Part shown: positions 1-6,620 of the stretch, in pieces
How positions within the stretch are numbered: position 1 is the stretch's first letter
Layout: every line of letters starts with the position of its first letter
NCBI GenBank assembly: GCA_015063855.1
Contig: SVTI01000005.1
Location: forward strand, 1 to 48,454
Origin: Oscillospiraceae bacterium
GTDB taxonomy: Bacteria > Bacillota > Clostridia > Oscillospirales > CAG-272
DNA: 48,454 nt
Direction: 5' to 3'
Program-made: the position numbers and the translations under genes
Notes under the pieces: generated by a model
What the model was told of the DNA's origin: nothing
The model's database searches: none
What the model saw: the letters and a program-made list of their open reading frames with translations, nothing else

Positions 1-44
1 GGCATGGGATAGAGCATCGCTCTTGCTCCTATATTTTTTCTCAT
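1..44 (-). CDS. Flavin reductase-like protein, N-terminal fragment cut by the window edge
   Basis: Only 14 codons and part of a fifteenth lie in the window. They read MRKNIGARAMLYPM and run off the left edge. An AGGAG ribosome-binding site (minus strand of 51-55) sits 6 nt before the ATG, and a good sigma-A promoter lies just upstream (76-104), so this is a genuine gene start. The opening, with a 'G-A-x-x-x-LYPMP' pattern, resembles clostridial flavin reductase (FMN-binding split-barrel, DIM6/NTAB) proteins, which bind FMN and reduce flavins or act as small oxidoreductases. That family call rests on a very short stretch; the existence of the start is much surer than the product. Confidence 0.5.
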   Translation of the reverse strand, partial: MRKNIGARAMLYPM

Positions 45-75
45 AATATTCTCCTTGATTGTTAGTCTATCTAAT

Positions 76-104
76 ATTTTAACATATTTTTCTAAAAAAA
101 TCAA
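76..104 (-). promoter_or_regulatory. Sigma-A promoter for the flavin reductase-like gene
   Basis: On the minus strand TTGATT (99-104) and TAAAAT (76-81) are 17 nt apart. The predicted transcription start near 69 leaves a short leader of about 25 nt before the ATG at 44. Confidence 0.6.
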
Positions 105-124
105 TGCTGTATAAAAATGAATAT

Positions 125-166
125 TTATACAAAAATAAGCATTGACTTTTTTGGTCAATGCTTATT
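125..166 (-). terminator. Terminator of the yfbR-rsuA-tex-kinase operon
   Basis: A 13-bp perfect stem (134-146 with 154-166) with a 7-nt loop lies 14 nt past the stop codon of the kinase-like gene. On the minus strand it is followed by a T-rich run (133 down to about 125), the form of an intrinsic terminator. Confidence 0.8.
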
Positions 167-179
167 GATATTTAGGAAC

Positions 180-2393
180 TTATTTTGAATATTTTTCAAG
201 CAGCGAACCCTCTTCGCAGTATATGGTCAGATGATTCATTTCATAGAATGCGTTTGTTCCGATGCTTGTAACGTCTGCATAATCGGCATCGAGATAATAC
301 AGATTTTCACATCCGCTGAAGGCTGAGCAGCCTATCGAATAGACCGATGCGGGGAGGGTATAATAGCTGTCTTCCTTTCCTGCAGGGTAGGCGATAAGTC
401 TGCTCATTCCCGAATTGAAGAGTACACCGTCCTCACTCATATAGTAGCCGTTATCATACATCTCGATATTGGTCAGGGCTGCACAATCACAGAAGGAGCC
501 TTCCTTTATAAGGATGACCGAGGAGGGAATATAAACGTCGTCAAGGCTCAGGCATCCGAAGAAAACGTAATCCTCAATTGCGGTAACGCTTGAGGGTATA
601 TTTATCGTTTCCAGTCTGTCCACCCAGCAGAAGGATTCGTAGCCTAAGGTCTCCACTCCGTCGGGGATGGAATATTCCTTATCGTATCTGCCTGCGGGAT
701 AGCTGACGAGCTTTTTCATATCTGCGGTGAAGAGCACACCGTCACGGTCTGTGAAACAGGAATTGCCGCTGCAATAGATGTTTTTAAGATCGTAGCAGGC
801 TGTAAATGCACTGTTGCCGATCTTTGTAACGCTTGAGGGTATGGTGATATTCTTCATGAAAGCGCATTTATAGAATGCAGATGTACCTATTTCCGTAACC
901 GTTTCGGGAATCGTTACGCTGACCAGAGTATCGCACCATGCAAAGGCGCAGTTACCTATTTTTGTTATACCGTCGCCTATGATCACCTTGGTTATTATCT
1001 CACATTCTCCCGTCCAGGGAGCATAGCTTGAAAGGGTATAATCGGGGATAGCTCCGCTTCCGCCGAATATGAGAGCTCCGTCGCCGTATTCCCAGGTGAT
1101 ACTGCCGACAGAACCCGTCTTTTCGGCAACGAAAACCTCTTTTTCGGGTTCGGGCTCGGCTGTAGTCTCCGGTTCTGTTTCCGGTATGGGTGCGGTGGTT
1201 TCTGCAGCTTCGGTCTCCGTTATCGGCTCGGCTGTGGTTTCGGTGATGTCGACTGTGGTTTCAGACGTGATCTCTCTCTCGGACTCCTTGTCATGAGCCT
1301 TCTCGGTCCGTTGCTTCTCCTTGTCCGGGGTCTCGCTTTCATCTCTGCTTCGGGAGCTTATTATAAGAAATGAAAGAGCGGCACCGGCAAGCAAGATAAG
1401 AATTATAAGTATTATTATAAGAGCCTTTACACCCTTTTTCTTTTTTGGCGCAGCCTCTTTTACGGCTTTCGGTGCAGCACTTACCTTCACCGTCATGTCA
1501 AGCTCCTTTTGAGGTATGACGGTAACGGTACCTCTCTTACAGCTCATTAATGCACGCTTGAAGGCGGCAGGATTTTTAAAACGCCTTTTTGAATCGAAGC
1601 TGCAGGCGGTCAAAATCACCTGTGCAAGGTCTGTATCTGCGTTGCAGGGAGGAGGGAGATCCTCTCCTCTTAATCTTCTTTCGTTGGCTGCGGCTGTCTC
1701 TGCATAGTCATAGGCAAATTCGGGAGAAACGAAGGGGCGGAGGTTGTTGTTTAAAAGTGTGTACAGAACCATGCCAAGGGAATAGATATCTGCCGTAGCA
1801 TCATGTCCGATGCCCTTTATCACCTCGGGTGCGGCAAAGGAGCTGTCCTTGGCGGCTGTACCGCCCGATATTCCGCTTGTCCTGCCGAGACCTCCCAGCT
1901 TATAATCTCCGAAGGGAGAAATAAATATATTTTCGGGCTTGATATCGCCGTGGATAATATTATATTTGGAGCATAACTCAAGGGCGGTACAGATATCAAT
2001 GCCTATCTTGATTATATCCTCCCGTGTCAGAGCGGTGAGCTTTTGTGTCAACGGAACAAGAAGCTCCATTCGGATATACACATCGAAGCCGTCGGTACGG
2101 TTGACAATTTTATGATCCTCTATGGCGACGATGTTGGTTGCACCGTTGAGCTTTTTTGTGAGGACAAGCTCCTTTGCAAAATCGTTTGAGGCTTCAAGCA
2201 GCCTTTCCTCGTCCGACATATTCGGGGAGAGATCAAGCTCTGACAGAGACACCGATATTATCATGATTGCGGATTCTGATGTAACTCCGTATTCTGTTTT
2301 CAGAGCCTTATAGACCCTTGTGGTCGAGGTCTCGCTGAGAAGCTCGGTCAGTTTCCAATCAGCCCATACACACTGAGTTTTTTCGGTATTCAT
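180..2393 (-). CDS. Membrane protein kinase homologue (probable pseudokinase) with BspA-type LRR ectodomain
   Basis: 737 residues in three parts. Residues about 10-285 form a Ser/Thr-kinase fold: HGD (148-150) with Asn155, an APE motif near 188-190, and a plausible helix-C Glu near 75. One membrane segment spans about 323-346. A Thr/Glu/Pro-rich linker (about 350-420) leads to leucine-rich repeats of the BspA/LRR_5 kind to the C-terminus, which should face outside. Two catalytic positions are missing: the VAIK lysine is Met44 (SAIMIIS), and the DFG motif reads G168-L-G. The glycine-rich loop is also poor. I infer a pseudokinase or a very weak enzyme that may relay an extracellular binding event. 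It is the last gene of the minus operon, 44 bp after tex, with RBS GGAGA 9 nt from the ATG. Confidence 0.8.
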   Translation of the reverse strand: MNTEKTQCVWADWKLTELLSETSTTRVYKALKTEYGVTSESAIMIISVSLSELDLSPNMSDEERLLEASNDFAKELVLTKKLNGATNIVAIEDHKIVNRTDGFDVYIRMELLVPLTQKLTALTREDIIKIGIDICTALELCSKYNIIHGDIKPENIFISPFGDYKLGGLGRTSGISGGTAAKDSSFAAPEVIKGIGHDATADIYSLGMVLYTLLNNNLRPFVSPEFAYDYAETAAANERRLRGEDLPPPCNADTDLAQVILTACSFDSKRRFKNPAAFKRALMSCKRGTVTVIPQKELDMTVKVSAAPKAVKEAAPKKKKGVKALIIILIILILLAGAALSFLIISSRSRDESETPDKEKQRTEKAHDKESEREITSETTVDITETTAEPITETEAAETTAPIPETEPETTAEPEPEKEVFVAEKTGSVGSITWEYGDGALIFGGSGAIPDYTLSSYAPWTGECEIITKVIIGDGITKIGNCAFAWCDTLVSVTIPETVTEIGTSAFYKCAFMKNITIPSSVTKIGNSAFTACYDLKNIYCSGNSCFTDRDGVLFTADMKKLVSYPAGRYDKEYSIPDGVETLGYESFCWVDRLETINIPSSVTAIEDYVFFGCLSLDDVYIPSSVILIKEGSFCDCAALTNIEMYDNGYYMSEDGVLFNSGMSRLIAYPAGKEDSYYTLPASVYSIGCSAFSGCENLYYLDADYADVTSIGTNAFYEMNHLTIYCEEGSLLEKYSK

Positions 2394-2437
2394 AACAAAA
2401 TTCTCCGAATATTATTTCATAAATAATGAATATTTAA

Positions 2438-4588
2438 TTATATTTTCATGGTGAGAGAGATCCTGCCCTTTTTGGTATCGACGGAGAGGACCTTTACCTG
2501 AACGTTGTCACCAACCGAGAGTACCTGAGAGGGATGCTTTATAAATTTGTTTGAAATTTCGGAAATGTGTACCAGACCGTCCTGGTGAACTCCGATATCC
2601 ACGAATGCACCGAAATCTATAACATTTCTTACCGTACCCGTCATAAGCATACCGGGAGTAAGATCCTCAAGACCCATAACGTCCTCACGGAGTATGGGCT
2701 GGGGAAGGGAATCACGAACATCGCGTCCGGGCTTTTCAAGTTCGCCAACGATATCGAGAAGGGTGGGCTCACCGCATTCAAGCTCACCTGCCACCTTGGC
2801 GATACCCTCACCGCGAACCTTGTTGCCAAGCTCTGAGAGACGGCTCTGCTTTACGTCATCGGAGGTATAGTTGTATCTTGCGATAAGCTTCTTTGCGATT
2901 TCATAGGATTCGGGGTGAACACCTGTGTTGTCAAGTATTTCGGAGGAGGAAGCGACTCTCAAAAATCCCGCACACTGCTGATAAGCCTTTGCGCCTATCT
3001 TGGGAACCTTTAAAATCTGGGAACGCTTTGTAAATTCGCCGTTTTCCTCGCGGTATTTTACGATATTTTTTGCGGTGGTCATATTGATGCCTGCGATATA
3101 GGAGAGGAGTGAGTAGGATGCGGTATTGATATCAACACCTACACTGTTTACACAGTCCTCGACAACACCGCCCAAAGCGGCATCAAGACGGGCAGGCTTC
3201 ATATCGTGCTGATACTGACCTACACCGATAGCCTTGGGGTCGATCTTAACAAGCTCTGCCAAGGGGTTCTGAAGTCTTCTTGCAATAGAAACCGCAGAAC
3301 GCTCTGTTACGTCGAAATCGGGGAATTCCTCGGCACCTGCCTCGGAGGCGGAGTAAACCGAAGCTCCCGCTTCGCTTACCATAGCGTACTGAACCTTGCC
3401 GGGAAGCTCGCGTAAAAGTCCTGCGATGAATATCTCGCTTTCCTTTGAAGCGGTACCGTTACCTATAGCTATTATCTCAACTCCGTGCTTTTCTACAAGG
3501 CGCTTAACAACTCTCTTTGATTCCTCAATCCTTTCCTGAGGCTTGGTGGGATAAATAACTGCAGTATCCAGCACCTTACCTGTCTTGTCAACTACCGCAA
3601 GCTTACAGCCTGTACGGTAACCGGGGTCAAAGCCAAGAGCAGTCTTGCCCTTAACGGGAGGCTGCATAAGAAGGTTTTTGAGGTTCTCCGAGAAGAGCTT
3701 TATAGCACCCTCGGAGGCTTCGTCAAAGAGATCTGAACGTATTTCACGCTCGATAGAAGGAGCGATAAGTCTTTCGTAGCTGTCTATAGCCGCCTTTGCC
3801 ATATAGGTGGTGGCTTCGGTGAACATATTGATGTCTGCCGCCTTGAACAGATAGTTGAGAACAGCATCCTTGGCAATCTCTATCTTAACCTTTAAGATAT
3901 CCTCCTTTTCACCGCGGTTCATGGCAAGAATACGGTGGGAGGGAGTTTTACGGATAGGCTCACGGTAGTCGTAGTACATATCGTAAACCGTGCTTTCCTC
4001 GGTGGATGCAGAGGAAGAGATAAATCCGAAATTAAAGGTGATCGCTCTTATTTCCTTTCGGTATTCCGCATTGTCCGAGATATCCTCTGCGATAATATCC
4101 ATAGCTCCCGCAAGAGCTTCTTCGACTGTTACAACGCCCTTTTCCTCATCAATGAAAGCCTCTGCAGATTCAAGTAACGAGGGCTCGTAGCTTTCTCTTT
4201 GTTCTGCGATAAGCTCTGCCAAAGGAGCAAGCCCCTTTTCACGGGCAACGCTTGCTCTTGTTTTACGCTTCTGCTTGAAGGGACGGTAGATGTCCTCTAT
4301 TTCGGTAAGGGTTACTGCATTGTCAAGGGCTTCGCTTATCTCGTCGGTGAGCTTACCCTGTTCGGCGATAGTCTCACGAACCTTCTCTCTTCTTTCCTCA
4401 AGGGAACGAAGGTAGGTAAGGCGGTCAAAAAGTCCGCGCAGTACGGTATCGTCAAGGCTTCCCGTTACCTCCTTACGGTATCTTGCTATGAAGGGAATGG
4501 TGTTGCCCTCGTCAATAAGTGCAACGGTGTCCTCCAGTCTCTTCATCGGTATTGAAAATTCTTCTGAAAGTGTCTGTAAAATATCCAT
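2438..4588 (-). CDS. tex: Tex-family RNA-binding accessory protein
   Basis: 716 residues, the usual length for Tex. The N-terminal helical region covers about 1-310. A YqgF/RNase H-like domain starts near 315 (GKTALGFDPGYRTGCK), helix-hairpin-helix repeats follow around 480-560 (DINTASYSLLSYIAGI, then VPKIGAKAYQQCAGFLR), and a C-terminal S1 domain runs from about 640 (LTPGMLMTGTVRNVIDFGAF) to the end. Tex is a cytoplasmic nucleic-acid-binding protein linked to transcription and RNA metabolism; its exact job in Clostridia is unclear. It starts 11 nt after the pseudouridine synthase gene and belongs to the same operon. The product is a confident call from domain order and conserved strings. Confidence 0.95.
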   Translation of the reverse strand: MDILQTLSEEFSIPMKRLEDTVALIDEGNTIPFIARYRKEVTGSLDDTVLRGLFDRLTYLRSLEERREKVRETIAEQGKLTDEISEALDNAVTLTEIEDIYRPFKQKRKTRASVAREKGLAPLAELIAEQRESYEPSLLESAEAFIDEEKGVVTVEEALAGAMDIIAEDISDNAEYRKEIRAITFNFGFISSSASTEESTVYDMYYDYREPIRKTPSHRILAMNRGEKEDILKVKIEIAKDAVLNYLFKAADINMFTEATTYMAKAAIDSYERLIAPSIEREIRSDLFDEASEGAIKLFSENLKNLLMQPPVKGKTALGFDPGYRTGCKLAVVDKTGKVLDTAVIYPTKPQERIEESKRVVKRLVEKHGVEIIAIGNGTASKESEIFIAGLLRELPGKVQYAMVSEAGASVYSASEAGAEEFPDFDVTERSAVSIARRLQNPLAELVKIDPKAIGVGQYQHDMKPARLDAALGGVVEDCVNSVGVDINTASYSLLSYIAGINMTTAKNIVKYREENGEFTKRSQILKVPKIGAKAYQQCAGFLRVASSSEILDNTGVHPESYEIAKKLIARYNYTSDDVKQSRLSELGNKVRGEGIAKVAGELECGEPTLLDIVGELEKPGRDVRDSLPQPILREDVMGLEDLTPGMLMTGTVRNVIDFGAFVDIGVHQDGLVHISEISNKFIKHPSQVLSVGDNVQVKVLSVDTKKGRISLTMKI

Positions 4589-4599
4589 TTGGTTCCTCT

Positions 4600-5295
4600 C
4601 TATATTCTGCGTAATTTTTCTATTTCATTTTCGGTCAAAAATCTCCACTCGCCGCGTTCAAGCGTCGGGTCGAGGGGGATATCGGCAAAGCTTATTCGTT
4701 CAAGATAAGTAATCTTATTACCAACGGCATACAGCATCTGCTTTATCTGATGATATTTGCCTTCGGTAAGAGTGATCTCTGCCTCATTTTCGGAGAGCTT
4801 TTTTACCTTGCAGGGCTTGGTAAGATAGCCGCCTTCTATATGGACTCCCGCCTCTAATTCGTCGATTCTCTCAAGGGGCTTTTCGCACCTGAAATAATAC
4901 ACCTTTTCTGCATGATGTTTCGGAGAAAGCACACGGTGTGCAAGCTGACCGTCATCGGTCAGTATCATCAGTCCGACGGTGTACTTATCCAGCCTTCCAA
5001 CGGGAAAAAGCTCAAATTTTTGCAGCTCCTCGCTGAGAAGCTGGGTTACGAAGGGTGCGCTTTTGTCATCGGTTGCCGAAACGTAGCCCTCGGGCTTGTT
5101 GAGCATTATATACCGATACTTATTATATTCTATTACTCTTCCCGATACTGCAATCTCATCCTTTTCAGGGTCGACCGATAGGTTGGGTTTGGAGGCTACT
5201 GTGCCGTTCACGGTTATCCTGCCTTGCTTTACCGCCTTTGATGCCTCTGTTCGGGTGAGAGTCTTTGTTTCGGATAAAAACTTGTCTAATCTCAT
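4600..5295 (-). CDS. rRNA pseudouridine synthase, RsuA/RluB family
   Basis: 231 residues. An S4 RNA-binding domain occupies about 1-60 (MRLDKFLSETKTLTRTEASK, then GRITVNG). The catalytic domain carries GRLDKYTVGLMILTDDG near residue 100, where the Asp of RLD is the conserved nucleophile of the family. The family converts specific uridines to pseudouridine in 16S (RsuA) or 23S (RluB/E/F) rRNA. The short S4 linker and overall length favour an RsuA-type enzyme (16S position 516), but the target cannot be fixed from sequence alone. The start codon shares its first base with the last base of the yfbR-like stop codon, so the two genes are translationally coupled. Confidence 0.9.
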   Translation of the reverse strand: MRLDKFLSETKTLTRTEASKAVKQGRITVNGTVASKPNLSVDPEKDEIAVSGRVIEYNKYRYIMLNKPEGYVSATDDKSAPFVTQLLSEELQKFELFPVGRLDKYTVGLMILTDDGQLAHRVLSPKHHAEKVYYFRCEKPLERIDELEAGVHIEGGYLTKPCKVKKLSENEAEITLTEGKYHQIKQMLYAVGNKITYLERISFADIPLDPTLERGEWRFLTENEIEKLRRI

Positions 5296-5873
5296 TATAG
5301 CTGTAATTCATCAAGGTCGTTTTCGAAGGCGGGAAGAAATTTCTCTATAAAATATTCCAGCTCCGGCATCTCATAGCTTTTCAATGCCTTTAAGGTGGAT
5401 TCCGCGGCACTCTTGAACTCATTATTGTTACATTTGAGCTCCTCGATACACTTGATATATGCAGAAAGCTTATCTGCCGCCTTTACTATACGGTGAAGCT
5501 CGGGGTCATTCTGGTAAAGAAGCTCCGCATAACCCTCTTTAAGCTCGTCGGGAAGCATCGAAAGTAACTTTTTTGTAGCGTTTTCTTCGATTTCGGCATA
5601 ATTGAGGCGTATGATCTCATTATAATATTTTGCAGGGGTAGGCATATCTCCCGTATAGACCTCCTGAGCATCGTGGAAGAGGGCATAGCTTACAGCCTTG
5701 TCGGTATTGTAGCTTTTGCCGAAATATGCGTTTCCTATACTGCAGAGGGCATGGGTCAGCACGGCCACCTCGTAGGAGTGCTCGGTCAGTGTCTCTTCGT
5801 TCGTATTTCTCATAAGTCCCCATCTGCGGATATATTTCTGTCTGAAAATCATGGGGAAAAAGGAATTTTTCAT
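5295..5873 (-). CDS. HD-domain 5'-nucleotidase, YfbR-like
   Basis: 192 residues, close to E. coli YfbR (199). HD-domain metal ligands are visible: His in EHSYEVA, His-Asp in FHDAQEVYTGDMPTP, and a later Asp in AADKLSAYIKC. YfbR-type enzymes hydrolyse deoxyribonucleoside 5'-monophosphates with a divalent metal and help set dNTP pools. It is the first gene of a four-gene minus operon, preceded by AGGAG 5 nt before the ATG and by a perfect consensus promoter. The specific substrate is inferred from the family. Confidence 0.88.
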   Translation of the reverse strand: MKNSFFPMIFRQKYIRRWGLMRNTNEETLTEHSYEVAVLTHALCSIGNAYFGKSYNTDKAVSYALFHDAQEVYTGDMPTPAKYYNEIIRLNYAEIEENATKKLLSMLPDELKEGYAELLYQNDPELHRIVKAADKLSAYIKCIEELKCNNNEFKSAAESTLKALKSYEMPELEYFIEKFLPAFENDLDELQL

Positions 5874-5906
5874 AATGGCTCCTGTTTTCTGTTTTTGTTA
5901 CAGTTT

Positions 5907-5935
5907 ATTATACCAACAAACTGCCGAACTGTCAA
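5907..5935 (-). promoter_or_regulatory. Consensus sigma-A promoter of the yfbR-rsuA-tex-kinase operon
   Basis: On the minus strand TTGACA (5930-5935) and TATAAT (5907-5912) are separated by exactly 17 nt, a perfect match to the housekeeping consensus. The predicted start near 5900 gives a leader of about 27 nt. Confidence 0.85.
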
Positions 5936-6319
5936 ATTTTTGTGATTTGTGTGAAATTGACCTGAAATTCACACAAAAAGGCTGATTTTTCGAAATTTGT
6001 TCATTATGTACATATGTAGAAAAAACAAGCAAAATTTTATGTATTATGCACAAAAATTTTTAAATTTTAAAAAAAGCCTTGACCTCTGATAATACGTTGT
6101 CCGAGGTAAAAAAAGCCTGAAATTTCACTTAAAAAACGTAATTTTGCACAAAATTTTTGAGAAAATTTTTCAATTCGTAACAAAATTTTCACGGTAAAAA
6201 ATTTTAAAGGACAAGAATTGGAAAAAAGGCGGGAAAAAACATAAAATTCAAAATTTAAAAATACTTAATAAAATCCGTCTCGAAGCCTTATGACATAAGG
6301 CGACAATTAAAGTCCGCAC
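5936..6319. other. AT-rich non-coding region with repeated AAAATTTT tracts
   Basis: No credible gene was seen. The region is dominated by A and T runs, including AAAATTTT-type tracts near 6050, 6150, 6162, 6182 and 6197, several at roughly helical spacing, which would favour intrinsic bending. A perfect 7-bp inverted repeat with a 3-nt spacer (6285-6301) lies just upstream of the RNA promoter. It may act as an upstream activating or regulator-binding region. Confidence 0.5.
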
Positions 6320-6348
6320 TTGACATTTATCGGCGGCTGTGGTATTAT
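6320..6348 (+). promoter_or_regulatory. Sigma-A promoter for the structured RNA (and possibly the downstream operon)
   Basis: TTGACA (6320-6325) and TATTAT (6343-6348) are separated by 17 nt. Transcription should start near 6355, a few bases before the closing helix of the structured RNA. No comparable promoter was found between the RNA and the solute-binding protein gene. Confidence 0.8.
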
Positions 6349-6355
6349 AATAAAC

Positions 6356-6578
6356 ATGAAAATAAAGGGCAATCCCGAGCTGTTTTCGGGGGTACGGACC
6401 TTTGAAAAAAGCCGCATGGGAGGCACCGGGAACGGTGCCTTGATATTCCGTTGAGGAGTATTTACTGCGGGTCGTTTTCATCGGCTGTGCACTTGACAGT
6501 GTGCGGATTGTAAGGCAGAACCGACGGGCATCTTACTTTGGGTGAGTTATGCTTGTTGGGTTATTGTTGCCCTTTTTT
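6356..6578 (+). ncRNA. Structured non-coding RNA of about 220 nt, probably raiA-type
   Basis: The transcript predicted from the upstream promoter has a 9-bp closing helix (6364-6372 with 6567-6575). The 3' arm runs straight into six T residues (6573-6578), so the RNA carries its own terminator. Internal hairpins are clear: 6374-6378/6386-6390; an 8-bp stem capped by a GGAA tetraloop (6421-6440); 6487-6493/6498-6504; and a bulged stem 6528-6552. The central segment includes GGGTACGG and CCGCATGGGAGGC. Length, multi-stem architecture and strong sequence conservation style match the raiA motif of Firmicutes and Actinobacteria as I remember it. 6S RNA is less likely because the fold is not one long hairpin. 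The existence of a structured RNA is surer than its class. It ends about 42 nt before the ATG of the next gene. Confidence 0.6.
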
Positions 6579-6620
6579 GAGAATTTCAAATGTTCAAAAA
6601 CCCTTAAGGAGGAATTTAAG

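Noticed and set aside
6248-6481. Minus-strand open frame of 77 codons
   Set aside because: Lies over the RNA promoter and RNA stem-loops, with no ribosome-binding site; composition is unlike protein.
6493-6498. Second TTGACA inside the structured RNA
   Set aside because: No -10 at 16-18 nt, and it forms the loop and 3' arm of a hairpin in the RNA, so the match is likely incidental.
6356-6578. T-box, c-di-GMP or 6S RNA as the identity of the RNA
   Set aside because: No T-box TGG sequence with an anti-terminator, no GEMM core, and the fold is a multi-stem structure rather than the single long hairpin of 6S.
6549-6620. Upstream in-frame start for the binding-protein gene
   Set aside because: It would add 24 residues encoded by the RNA terminator region; the ATG at 6621 has AAGGAGG and a normal signal peptide.
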